Part shown: positions 54,000-64,000 of the stretch, piece by piece
How positions within the stretch are numbered: position 1 is the stretch's first letter
Layout of the letters: each line of letters starts with the position of its first letter
Assembly: GCA_963575645.1 (NCBI GenBank)
Contig: OY754466.1
Coordinates: 11,014,001 to 11,078,000 of the forward strand
Source of the DNA: Xanthostigma xanthostigma
Taxonomy: Eukaryota; Arthropoda; Insecta; Raphidioptera; Raphidiidae
DNA: 64,000 bases
Reading direction: 5' to 3'
Notes under the pieces: generated by a model
Database searches by the model: none
Seen by the model: the letters and a program-made list of their open reading frames with translations, nothing else
What the model was told of the DNA's origin: nothing
Position numbers and translations under genes: made by a program

Positions 54000-54180
54000 A
54001 AGAAGCGAGTGTGCTTTTTAGACTACACGACTGAAGTAAAACTTCTTCCTGCCATATATAATATATAATAATGATACAATAAGTAATATTCGATAATCTA
54101 TCACCACATTTTGATTAGACATTCTGATTTAACGACACAATATAACCTCACTCTCTAGCACATAATATCTACAAAGACGA
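54000..54180 (+). repeat. Dispersed repeat R5, uninterrupted (empty-site) copy
   Basis: The sequence 'agcgagtgtgctttttagac' 'tacacgactgaagtaaaact' 'tcttcctgccatatataata' continues to 'cattctgatttaacgacaca'. The same repeat at 60260-61330 is split by an 871-bp element exactly at this TATATA. Confidence 0.85.
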
Positions 54181-54371
54181 AATGTTTTTTTGATTAATTA
54201 ATAGACAAAATATGTATATATATTTATTAGCATAATTTATAATACATTTAAAAGGATTTATTAACTAACCTACACTATTTCCCGTTACAAAATGCAGTAA
54301 AATTCGATGAAATGTATTTTTGATACAAAAAAACAATTGTTTTCATTTTAAATGTCAAATAGTTGTATTAA

Positions 54372-54600
54372 TGCTCCGTCTTTGTCGCATTCACTAACTT
54401 ATATCTCCCTCTCAATTTAATGCTCCGTCTTTGTCGCACTCACTAACTTATATCTCCCTCTCAGCTTCCATTATTTATGATGATGCACTTCCGTAAACAA
54501 TTTCGTCAGACGTCGCGATGATGCACTTCCGTAAACGATTTCGTCAGGCATTTACCAGCTTACTCTCTAGGTAAGTCAAGCGTGCTTAAAGAAGTTTTAC
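54372..54600. repeat. Two adjacent short tandem duplications
   Basis: The phrase 'atgctccgtctttgtcgca.tcactaacttatatctccctctca' occurs at 54372 and 54420. The phrase 'gatgatgcacttccgtaaac.atttcgtcag' occurs at about 54478 and 54518. A GTAAGT follows at 54571, but no credible exon precedes it. Confidence 0.75.
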
Positions 54601-54832
54601 TTCAAAAAATCATTTTTGTCCTGCCGATTAAGGCTACCAGCAGGTAGAATTCTTTGGGCCCAGTACTAATTCATATGTTTCAGTTTTTTGCTTGTATCAT
54701 GTCAAAATTCAATATTGTAACCATGGAAAAGTTCTTCTAATTTTCGAATTAGTGGAAACTGAATTCGTCAGGTTTGTAGAAATAATAATATATGTCTTCA
54801 GCATAAAGTAGTGTTGACCCAATAGCATGTTA

Positions 54833-55020
54833 CGATGAAGGAAGGTTTTGGTTAAGGATCATAAATAAATAAGCTTTACCAATGTTTCGCTAATGGCCAA
54901 CGTTTCGAAAAAATTATTTTCATCTTCAGGGCCTCAAGCTGGTCGAAACGTTGGCCACTAGCGAAACATTGGTAAAGCTTATTTATTTATGATCCTCAAC
55001 CAAAACCTTCCTTCATCGTA
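54833..55020. repeat. ~188-bp palindrome with hammerhead-like core
   Basis: The arms 'gatgaaggaaggttttggtt' and 'aagctttaccaatgtttcgc' recur inverted. On the minus strand 54901-54928 reads CTGAAGA-TGAAAATAATTTTTTC-GAAACG. It has the same architecture as 12124-12326, with a different sequence in the arms. Confidence 0.8.
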
Positions 55021-55473
55021 ATAATATATGTGGTCACAATCGAAGGTTATTGTTAAATAAGATTTTTTGACAATGCTTTCTGCAAACCAGCATTAAATCT
55101 GTTAATTGAAATGGAACAAATTGAAACAAACGATAGCCACGACTATCCTCAAGCAATATAACAGTCAAAAGCACACGCGCAGGTATTTAAGAAATTAATT
55201 ATAACTTTACGAATAACTTCCATGCTATTACTAGACCAATTTGCTAAGTTGCAAGAGAAACTACAGTATGTGTTATTACGGCAGAAAGGACTATGGAATT
55301 ACTTAAAACATACTATGTTTATGAGCTTACACGCTGTAAACTTCAAATGGGCTTAACAACTTCATGCGTCCCAACACTAAACATGTAACATGTTTACGTC
55401 ACAAACTGATCTCGACTGTATATGTCACTCTTGCACACACTATTATACTAATGCTTTTCATCCGGGATAGAAC
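55021..55473. other. R1-type fragment and non-coding DNA
   Basis: The stretch 55030-55105 is R1-like ('tcacaatcgaaggttattgt', 'gacaatgctttctgcaaacc'). The rest is unassigned. Confidence 0.45.
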
Positions 55474-56559
55474 TAGTGATGTGCCGGATCGTTAAAATAG
55501 TTATTGGCGTAACTAGTAGTCTAAGTCATTCATGGCGTGTCAGCGCGATGTTTTCTCCGGTGCGCAGTATGCACTCGCTTCGCTCGTGCCTGCGCACCTA
55601 CGACTCGTGCTGAAAACATCGCGCTGACAGGTCATGACATAGCCTACAAGTTGCGCCCATAATTTTATTCAACAATTGCGCGTTATTCATGTTTTAATTA
55701 TAATGAGATGTTGTAAATATCTATTTATTTCTTTATAAAAAAAAACTGTCAATACTAACAGCACCAAACAGCACGATTCAATGTTTTGGTTTGAGGTTAG
55801 CCGGTTATGAATAAACTCCATGTCGAAAACATTCGGCCACTCAATTTTAGTCTCAATGGGTAACAACGGAGTTGTTACCTACTATTTCGTTACGACTCAG
55901 AAAATAGTTACGTTTATTTTCATTACTCCACAATGGCCGAGCTAGTAGGAATCTTCATTGAGTTATGACAAGTAATTGTCACCAGTCGGTAAATGGCTAT
56001 TTAGGGTTCGGTTTTTAGGCATGATAAAACATGAATAACGCGCATGAGTTGAATAAATGTATATCCGCGGATACGGATTTGAATACGGATATTTGGTTTC
56101 AAGTTCCGCGGATACGGATACGGATCTTAACTTTCTTAGAGTACGCGGCGGTAAATATTGCACATCGACCTTTGGAAAGAGACTATCTGTTATGGGAAAA
56201 AGTTATTGACCTCTTTAAGAGTTAACTCTCATAACAGATTGTCTCTTTCCAAAGATCGATGTGCAAAATCTCATTATAAAGATAGTTGATTTAGTACCTT
56301 TGAGTTATGTATATTGGTATGGTACTCACTACGATAAATGTTTGCAATATAAAGGTGCCAAATACGATTTTAAAAAATAATCTGAATGGAATTTAACAGT
56401 TTTTCATTATTACCTAATCACCTATATATACCTATATAAAATTTCATCTATGAATTGAAAATTAATAAGGTAAAAGATCCGCCAAAAACTAACGGATACG
56501 GATACGAATCTTTCTTCTCCCTCGGATATCCGCGGATACGGATATCCGGCACATCACTA
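55474..56559. mobile_element. hAT-like element, 1086 bp, perfect 8-bp duplication
   Basis: The 16-bp ends TAGTGATGTGCCGGAT are perfect inverses. GATAGAAC flanks both sides (55466-55473, 56560-56567). Subterminal 'tatccgcggatacggat' motifs recur at 56070-56125 and 56485-56545. Two hairpins lie inside: 55538-55628 ('gtcagcgcgatgttttc' and inverse) and about 56155-56266 ('attgcacatcgac.tttggaa' and inverse). No transposase frame was found. Confidence 0.85.
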
Positions 56560-56567
56560 GATAGAAC

Positions 56568-57225
56568 ACACTACAATACTAATGTTTTTCGCACACTACT
56601 ATAGAGTATACTAGCTTTTACCCGCGACTTCCTCCGCGTAGAATCTGTGTGTACAATAGGTCATATGCATGATTTTTTTTTATATTTTAATAGATTATTT
56701 AGTCAACCATAATACGGAAAAAAATTGATAATCATTTAAAAATGTAATATTATCATAAGAAAAAAAATATTAAATTCCACATTCAAAAATAGACAGTTTA
56801 AACAATCGGCCATGTTCGCGGGCTTATGTGTGTCATGATATACGATGCATGCCAACCTTGATGTCAAATTGTCAATGTTCTAAATGAAGTTTATTTGTTG
56901 TTTTCTCTAAATACTGACATAATCTTACTGTGAGACGACACAGTCGTCATGAAAACTGTTGTTGATATATACTCTGACGTCACGATGCGTTTTGAAAATT
57001 CGAAAATAGCGCTTATTTTCTACATTTCTTTTTTATTATTTGTATTTTTTTCAGTGATTAGATTAATAAAATAACCATTACGTTATGGTCAAGAACTAAA
57101 ATATATTTCGAAATAAAAGTTTTAACCAATTTGGAGTTTTATGCCTTTGACCTATTGACATAATTGATTAAAATTTCATAAATTCAAGCAAGATTCCAAT
57201 TTAAGACGCCCCTATAAACAATGTT
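56568..57225. other. Non-coding DNA with a Helitron-like end
   Basis: The phrase 'atactagcttttacccgcga' at about 56611 is the reverse of a CTAGT-type Helitron end. No gene is seen. Confidence 0.45.
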
Positions 57226-57781
57226 GGTTAGAGTACGATAACTCGATGTGCAAAATATCCATTAGAACTACACAATTATTATTTTAAATAACATATAACA
57301 GCGTTATTAGCCGTTTAAAGTTAGGAAAATTGATTTTTAAAAATTATTTTTTTTGCGCAGTGACAACGGCAAGGCGTTTGAGGGGAGTTTTTAAAAAAAA
57401 TTACGGGGTCTTGTCGATGCAATGGCGTTTTTTGTTGCGCAGTGAAAAGGGGACAGCGTCTCGGGGGAGTTCTTTAAAAAACAATTACGGGGTAGTGTCG
57501 AAACGATGGGTTTTTTTGCGCAGTGAAAAGGGAAGGGCGTTTTGGGGTCGTGTATACAAAGTGAGATAATAATAGGTACAGTAATTCTACACTATGACGT
57601 ATATGTGTGATTTCTGATTGGTTAGATTAAAAAAATGACAGTGAAAGACGAAAAGTTTTTGCGTATTTTTGAGGAAATTTGTGAATAATCCGCAAAGTTT
57701 TTTTTTTAAACGTCGAAATTTAGCGTTTTCTATGACAAAAAAAGTCAAAATTTGGACCCATAGAGTTATTGAACTGGGCCC
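57226..57781. mobile_element. Satellite-carrying DNA transposon, copy 2 (inverted)
   Basis: The ends GGTTAGAGTACGATAACTC and GAGTTATTGAACTGGGCCC match 16057-16832 in reverse. The internal array has only three landmarks ('gcgcagtg' at 57355, 57437, 57518), an 81-82 bp period. The flanks do not give a clean duplication here. The 79-codon frame (57330-57569) is array translation. Confidence 0.8.
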
Positions 57782-58375
57782 TAATAATTGTTCTAATTTT
57801 TTTCATTAGGTCCAAAATATCCGAACACAGATTTCATTTTAATTTGTTGTTTGATATAATGTCAATATGTCTTTACATAATACCATACATATATGTACCA
57901 CATATTATGTAGAAAAACACAGATTCAAGATTTTGGAATAGGTACTCTAGATAGAGAATTTGTTTAGCATGATAATGACAGGACCGTTACATATGTATAA
58001 TATAGGTATATATATTATTACACAAGTTGCCTGCAGAGCCAGTCGAGCGAAATCACTTAAAACTCGCGAATTTGCTATAATATTACAAAGTTGTATAATT
58101 TATTGCTTAATGAAATTCAAATAGTTGTAGCACATACAGTTTGCAAGTTAAAACAGGGCTATCAAATTTACATAAGCCTTTTTTACAATCAAAAGTTTTA
58201 AGTAAGGTGTCCGTCCGAAGTTAACTTTCTATAGCCTCAATATTAACAATTCAAATTAGTCATAGTGATGTATAATGTCTACAGCCACGTTTACACCGAA
58301 CAATAAATGAATTACTAATTGAAATAACGAAGAAAGTAATGTGTTTGTCACTTATAAAATACGTTAAATAATAGT
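57782..58375. other. Non-coding DNA, nothing recognised
   Basis: No gene or repeat family is supported. Confidence 0.4.
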
Positions 58376-58805
58376 ATATTGTGCGACTAGTGAGAGAAGG
58401 AGAAGATTCCAGGAGCGTGAAATTTGCCGCACGAGCGTAGCGAGTGCGGTAACACGCGAGTGGAATATTCCCTTCGATCAATGGTCGCACGTAATACTTT
58501 ATTCAACTAGCACGAGTAATATGTAATCGGGACCCTGATAAAAAAGGGAAAAATAATAAATCACCTCATTGATTGACGTACGCCCTCGATGCACACAAGA
58601 TGGCCCTGACTTTCGCTGAATTGTGATGCTGTTTTCATATATACAAATCGCTACCGCGTTCCTATTGGTCCAGAAACTATGCAGTAATTATACATTAACG
58701 TACAGTTTCGGCTCATTATTAGCACTCTACGCGTCAGCATGAAGTAATTTATTATTTCTCCCGAATTTAGCAGGGACCCGAAGTTATATATTACTCACGC
58801 GTGTT
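58376..58805 (-). repeat. Dispersed repeat R3, copy 2 (minus)
   Basis: Reverse of 33541-34050 without the 62-bp duplication. It ends at the same 'cacgcgtgttgaata' phrase and passes directly into an R4 repeat. Confidence 0.8.
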
Positions 58806-59065
58806 GAATAAATAAAATTATCGACCAATTTTTCGGACAATATATTAACAAAAAATATATAATTAATACAATAACGTTTCGATCCGGATTTGGATCTTCT
58901 TCAGAACTGATCTAAAAAATATTTAGTTTCTAATTATTTTTAATGAAATTCGTTGCGTAATATTGAAATATTGAAAAAATAATAAACTTTTTTTGTCTGA
59001 AAAATTGGTCGATAATTTTATTTATTGAAGAGTTCTAATCAGACGTTAATCAAAGATTTAATATA
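58806..59065 (-). repeat. R4 repeat with hammerhead-like core (minus)
   Basis: Inverted 34-bp arms ('aataaataaaattatcgacc' at 58808 and its inverse ending at 59027) enclose about 150 bp with CTGAAGA-stem-GAAACG on the minus strand (58875-58904). The outer end 'cagacgttaatcaaag' is the empty site for the TTAA element of 35147. Confidence 0.75.
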
Positions 59066-59516
59066 CATTAAACAAACAAATTTATTGTATTACACAGAGA
59101 ATCAATACAAAGCTACTTAAAGTAAAATGCATTAATTTGTTTATTTTTTATTATTATTATTACAATCAACAGGTACAGACCAAATAACAGATTATCTACG
59201 TTATAATAAATACAAAGAAAATTAAAAAATAATTTAAGTATCAAGGCAATTAGAAATTATATACATAAAAAAGAGATAATTCAACTATATAAATTAATTA
59301 TTATTAAACTATGTTGAATACGAAAAACGTACATATATTTTCTTTTTGGAAAACCCTAGATTTTATTTTACTTAGAAGTTTATAAATTCTATTGAATTTT
59401 AATGGATCCTTAATTACTTCACTCATATTTTAACATTTAGCAACATCCTTAGCTGAGAACTGTTCCTTTAACATAATTTCCCCAAAGTAATCTCTAAATA
59501 TATAAAAGGAAACCGT
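59066..59516. other. AT-rich non-coding DNA
   Basis: I see no gene. There is a short (ATT)n at about 59149-59161. Confidence 0.4.
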
Positions 59517-59890
59517 GACTGACTTACTGACTGACTGATCTATCAACGCATAGCTCAAATCACTGGACAGATTGGGCTGGCACACAGATAGTTATTGTGA
59601 CGTAGACATCTGCTAAGAACAGATTTTTGAAAATTCAACCCCAAAAAGGGTGTAACGGGGGTTCAAAATTTGCATGGAGAATCAACGCACAGCTCAAATC
59701 AATAAGCAAATTGGATTGAAATTTGGCATACAGATAGTTATTATGACTCATACGCAAGTTATGTCCACGGTGGCTACATTCACGGTGGACAGAGTTATGT
59801 GATGCAACTAAATAGTCGACCGATTAAAAATTGATTGTTTACAATACGCGAAACGTTGGCAGTCTCGATCCTACAAAGTCGGGTAAAACA
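59517..59890 (+). repeat. Dispersed insect repeat with internal direct duplication
   Basis: The phrase 'atcaacgcatagctcaaatc' and 'cacacagatagttattgtga' recurs about 120 bp later as 'atcaacgcacagctcaaatc' and 'catacagatagttattatga', separated by 'ccccaaaaagggtgtaacgg'. It ends 'ctacaaagtcgggtaaaaca'. Confidence 0.6.
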
Positions 59891-60259
59891 GTTGGTAATT
59901 AATATTTCTTAGCTGTACATTGTACAATGTTGAAAACAGGTTTTAAAGTGTTGAAACAAAAGTTTTAAGGCTCGGATGCATACACAGCCATACTAAAAAT
60001 ATTCGAAACGAAGTGTGCAAAAGAATAAAAAACTAACGGCGTTTTCTTGGCACAGTTTCCGCCGGATACAACAGAACGTTACCACGAAAGCTGCAACGCT
60101 ATGTATTTTATTCATATTTGATTTAACTTTAAAACCCACTTGTGATAGTAGCCGCCTAAGCCGCTTAATTAAATAACACGATTAAGATGCAAAACAATGG
60201 CAGTACATTTCAAAATGGTGGCAAATTATAACTGACGAGACGTCGTTAAGATTAGAGTT
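59891..60259. other. Non-coding DNA, nothing recognised
   Basis: No gene or repeat family is supported. Confidence 0.4.
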
Positions 60260-61330
60260 GGGGAATAAATAACTTCACGATGAAAAAAAGCGAGTGTGCT
60301 TTAGACCACACGACTGAAGTAAAACTTCTTCCTTCCATATACAGGGTGAGTCAGACCACCCGTATCAGTCGTTTTTTTCGAAAACGGTTAGTCGTAGAGA
60401 GTTGTGTCAAAAATCTGTATTATAAAAGCCCTAATAAAGAATCGAATGGTGATATTTTTCCCCTCGGAAAGGTCGGCTTCCCTGTTAGTTTGCTCCGAAA
60501 TGTTCAGAGCTCCGGAATGTTAAATGGCACGATAGGTCGAAAGTGGAATTGTTGAAAAGATCTTTAAAAAATAAGCAAGTTTTGTAGGACATTTTTTTTT
60601 GTTACTGCCACCCCTGTTAAGTAATATTCGTTTGAAATTATTAAATTAACATGTAAGAATAACAAACTTAATTTTAAAAGTTGGCATTTAAAATCTAGTT
60701 ACCTAATTACACAATGTCACAAATGTTCAAACTGTCTTCAATTTACTTCTAAACACTGCAGAGCTCTTCTAGATATGTTATGAGTACCTGGAAGTATTTT
60801 CCGACAAAAAAAAACAATTGCAATTATTGAAAACTTATTGTGACATTGTTTAATTAGGTAACTAGATTTTAAATGCCGACTTTTTTGTTATTCTGACATG
60901 TTAATTTAATAATTTCAAACGAATATTACTTAACAGGGGTGGCAGTAACAAAAAAAAAATGTCCTACAAAACTTGCTTATTTTTTAAAGATCTTTTCAAC
61001 AATACCACTTTCGACCTATCGTGCCATTTAACATTCCGGAGTTCTGAACTTTCCGGAGCAAACTAACAGGGAAGCCGACCTTTCCGGGGGGAAAAAATAC
61101 CACCATTCGATTCTTCATTAGGGCTTTTATAATATAGATTTTTGAGACAATTCTCTACGACTAACCGTTTTTGAAAAAAACGACTGATACGGGTGGTCTG
61201 ACTCAGCCTGTATAATATAAAATAATGATACAATAATATTCGATAAATTATCACCATATTTTGATTAGACATCCTGATTTAACGACACAATATAACATCA
61301 CTCTGAAGCACATTTTTGTTTAATAATCAT
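60260..61330 (+). repeat. Repeat R5 interrupted by a foldback element
   Basis: The left part 60260-60339 and the right part 61211-61330 together reproduce 54000-54180 nearly base for base, with an 871-bp element between. Confidence 0.8.
60340..61210. mobile_element. Foldback DNA transposon, 871 bp, TATA target duplication
   Basis: Arms of about 380 bp (60340-60722, 60833-61210) are inverted copies with ends CAGGGTGAGTCAGACCACCC. TATA flanks both ends (60336-60339, 61211-61214), and the empty site is preserved at 54000-54180. The spacer is about 110 bp. CAG-ends plus a TATA duplication are shared with 13056-14029. The 91- and 69-codon frames are the same arm read twice. Confidence 0.9.
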
Positions 61331-61931
61331 AATATTATAGTATAAATAAAATTTTCGAATAATGTAGACAAATTAGTAAAAAAATTATATGATACATAAT
61401 AAATAGCGAAAAGAACTTCGTTCCAACCGGGTGTTCCACATCTCTCGTCTTTTTTGTATATAAAATATGCTTTTTATTACAAATTCAAAGAAATATAATT
61501 TCTGTTGGATAAGCTAAATATAAACAATATATTATACTGTCTTAAAAAAGTACAGTGACTTCCTGGCCAATGAACTTTCTATTATGCAAAGTAATATAAA
61601 GAAACGTGGGCAGTTTACAGACATGATAATGTTATTGTTTTATGACACTATGTTACAGGAAATTATAGCTGTTGAAACTTTCACTTTATAGCCGTCGTTA
61701 AAATTCTGTTTACGTACATAATCCACTGATATAGTTCCCTACCATTGAAATATTTTGTTTTAACCAATCAAACTCCACAAGTGAGGAATGGTGTTCATTT
61801 CGATCACATTTCAATTTTCGCAGTTATCCTTCATTTCCTGATCGAAATCATCTATATCGAATATCACACATAAAAGAAAGGATCAGACAAGTGTGACCAA
61901 ATCTGAAAGAATTAGAAAAGAATATCCTTTT
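61331..61931. other. Non-coding DNA with an R2-like end
   Basis: The stretch 61770-61850 resembles the R2 terminus in reverse ('ccacaagtgaggaatggtgt'). No gene is seen. Confidence 0.4.
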
Positions 61932-62515
61932 CAGGGTTCTAAGGGTGCCCAACGGGAACCCATAGTACTAAGTCTTCGCTGTCCGTACGTCTATCTGTCA
62001 GCAGGCTGTATCTCATGAACCGTAATAGATAATTGAAATTTTCACAGAGAGTGTATTTCTATTGCCGCTATAACAACAAATAATGAAAAACCAAGATGGC
62101 GAGTTTCAAAATGGCCGCAGTGTACATTAGAAAAAATCTAAGCTGATATTAACCATGCGTGTTCAGTCCTGTTAACAATATACGAAAATGAAAGAAAAAA
62201 AGCAAATTTTAAAATGGCCGCCGAAAATTGGAAAAAAATCGAAGCTGATATTAAGCAAGCGTGTTCAGTCCTTTTAACAATATACGAAAATGAAAGAAAA
62301 AAAGATGGCGAATGTCAAAATGGGCGCCTTACAAATATTAACACGAGAATGAAAAATAAAACCAAGACGGCAAATTTCAAAATGGCCGCCATGTAAATTA
62401 AAAAAGAATAATTTCGATTAAGCTGGTATTGGTCATGCGTGTAAAAAGTACATAGCGTTCTTGTACGATTGTACAACCCTTCGTGTGCGAGTCCGACTCG
62501 CACTTGACCAGGTTT
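61932..62515 (+). mobile_element. Dispersed 'ggttctaaggg...gagtccgactcgcac' element
   Basis: It starts 'agggttctaagggtgcccaa', contains 'ctgtatctcatgaaccgtaa' and 'attgccgctataacaacaaa', then two to three degenerate units of about 110 bp ('caaaatggccgc', 'gctgatattaa', 'cgtgttcagtcc'). It ends 'cgtgtgcgagtccgactcgc' 'acttgacc'. I know this type of repeat from lepidopteran genomes, but the classification is from memory. The 60- and 68-codon frames are its translations. Confidence 0.6.
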
Positions 62516-63160
62516 TTTCAATTATTAAAAGTAACAGGTTCTCAATATTTCACTCAGGAATCACTAAAATAGGTTTCTCTTTATTACCTACTTAAGAAAT
62601 TTTTATATTGTCTTACTTAGATTATCTGACATCACATGGGGGGCATACGAAAATTTGTGGGGCGTAAATTATAGACGATCCTTTTATACAAAAATGTCCT
62701 TGCATTTATTTTTATTTTAGGTCACTTGGAACATTAATTTCAACAGGGTTTAAGCGTAAACAATTTAGTAGGTCATTAGAATTGCATTTAAAAAATGATT
62801 AATGTGGTGGAAGCGCAGTTATTAATCACGGCACCTCCACCATATAATTTTAAATAGTTTTTACGACGTTCGTAGTACTATTTTAACTTGTTTCCCTTAA
62901 AAAGCCATCAGAATTTGTAAAAAGTGACGTCAACTAAATGTGTGCCAAAAATAATTTTGCATTTCGTATAAAAAATATTAACATTCGATACTATCCTACC
63001 TACCACCGAGCCAGGTCCGTAGGGGGCCCGCGCAGGCTGGGACCCGGCTGACAAACGTCACCTCGACTATATGGCCAGTCCGACGCTGTGGACAACACTA
63101 TTTTCACGGTGCGTCGGTGCGGGCTTATGGCAACCGACCTTAAGTTAAATTGCAGACTTT
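62516..63160. other. Non-coding DNA with a GC-rich block
   Basis: The stretch 63010-63130 is GC-rich ('gtccgtagggggcccgcgca', 'ggccagtccgacgctg') and resembles the end of a hAT-like repeat. Its partner end is not identified. Confidence 0.4.
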
Positions 63161-63300
63161 AATAAATAAAATTATCGACCAATTTTTCAGACAATATATT
63201 AACAAAAAATATAATTAATACATTAACGTTTCGATCCGGATTTGGATCTTCTTCAGAACGGATCTAAAAAATAATTAATGTTTAATTTCTAATTCGCTTT
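63161..63300 (-). repeat. R4 repeat fragment with hammerhead-like core (minus)
   Basis: It begins 'aataaataaaattatcgacc' and holds CTGAAGA-AGATCCAAATCCGGATC-GAAACG on the minus strand (63227-63256). The second arm is missing. Confidence 0.75.
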
Positions 63301-64000
63301 ATATAAAATTCTTTCAAAATAATTAATTACTATCAAAATATCAAAAAAATAATAACAAACAATTTTTTATTAAGTAGTCATTACGCTAACTAGAAACATG
63401 ATTATGCAGCAGCATTTCTGTAGTCTTTCACGTACTGAGCTGACGTAAACACGTAGAAGGTCCTCTGTCTGCAGTAAGAAAGCATATAATATATATATTT
63501 ACGTGTACCTATGTATTTTGTTCCCTGGAATAGTAAAATGCACAAACAGCTTTGTGCAAAGTACGAACGATTTGCCATTTCGTAATAAACTCACCACAAC
63601 AAACCCATATAAAATGCAATATTTTAAAACTTACAAACATATAATGGACATTAAGAAACTCAACAGAAAGTCCATAACGGATTCGAGAGTATGTTTACGT
63701 ATAATAAAAGAAAATATTCATATTTCAGTTTGTGTATATAAACTTCAGAAATTTTTACAAGCCAGACATTCTAAAGAAAAAAAAATGCTCCAGTGCGAAT
63801 CGAATTCGCGTAGAGAGGGCTCCGTACGATTCCGTTTTCCGCTTTAAGCCTTAGGATTTTCGTTTAGGTTTTCTTGTAAACTGTAACCGGGACCCTATAT
63901 TCCGTATATTTTTTCAAAATTGTATGGTCAGTTTGCTCAATTTAATTAAAATATTAGCAGCACATTTAAATAAGGGTGTAATTCCAATTTTGAAACAATT
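63301..64000. other. Non-coding DNA; unassigned 114-codon frame
   Basis: The plus frame at 63503-63847 is the longest unexplained frame at this end. It shows no domain, no splice signals and no repeat copy. Its last part runs through 'gaatcgaattcgcgtagaga' and 'gggctccgtacgattccg', which look repeat-derived. I do not call it a gene. Confidence 0.35.

Noticed and set aside
54372-54545. Short repeats considered as a CRISPR-like array
   Set aside because: Only two copies of each unit directly in tandem, no spacers, and a eukaryotic context.
54478-54577. GTAAGT donor after tandem duplications
   Set aside because: The preceding sequence is duplicated non-coding DNA with stops; no acceptor is paired with it.
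60280-61272. 91- and 69-codon frames sharing RVSQTTRISRFFRKRLVVE-like sequence
   Set aside because: They are the left and right arms of the foldback element translated on opposite strands.
63503-63847. 114-codon plus frame
   Set aside because: No domain, signal, splice site or second copy supports it; composition is like that of the flanks.

Overview
The window looks like AT-rich (about 70%), gene-poor nuclear DNA from an insect. The reasons are insect-type jockey-like non-LTR reverse-transcriptase ends, tRNA-derived SINEs with box B sequences, Helitron-like ends (A|TC...CTAG|T), hAT, Tc1/mariner-like and PIF/Harbinger-like DNA transposon remains, and GT-AG splice signals. Several repeat types, such as the 'agggttccgta...' head with a 'gagtccgactcgcac' end, are ones I associate with Lepidoptera, but the order is an inference. 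There is no bacterial gene organisation, rRNA, CRISPR array or operon. Almost every long open frame here is an accident of foldback or tandem repeats.

Host coding content is minimal. The best candidate is one 59-nt internal exon on the minus strand at 10145-10203, with an acceptor and a GTGAGT donor. If it is real, most of the window is intron or flank of one large minus-strand gene. A second coding-like segment (22229-22343, minus) is much less certain. Broken transposon genes are a reverse-transcriptase C-terminal domain (1884-2139), a DDE transposase inside a large inverted repeat (3607-4145), a Tc1/mariner-like fragment (22545-22745), a hAT dimerisation domain (24280-24566, minus), a THAP zinc finger (27096-27247) and two jockey-like RT ends (28635-29318 and 50675-51059).

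Layout. 1-5 kb: a CTGCACACGAG-ended element, a short palindrome, an RT remnant, a SINE and a 1.8-kb inverted-repeat transposon with TAA duplications. 6-14 kb: a hAT MITE in a host repeat, a 562-bp palindrome, tRNA-like sequences, the exon, and foldbacks with TA or TATA target duplications. 14-22 kb: MITEs, a transposon carrying an internal ~81-bp satellite, a Helitron, a nested foldback and a solo LTR. 22-29 kb: transposase fragments, a 1.4-kb hAT element with perfect 8-bp duplications, a THAP relic and an RT end. 30-41 kb: Helitron fragments, a TTAA-flanked foldback, hAT MITEs, a SINE carrying a nested insertion, and a repeat hit repeatedly at one 8-bp site. 41-64 kb: SINEs, long inverted repeats, the second satellite-carrying transposon, a 1.1-kb hAT element and a TATA-flanked foldback whose empty site is preserved elsewhere in the window.

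The features do not form a pathway. Three observations stand out. Three different transposons lie at the same TTCTAGAT site in two copies of one host repeat. A transposon family carries its own expandable satellite. A hammerhead-ribozyme-like core (CTGAAGA, stem, GAAACG) recurs in several foldback repeats.
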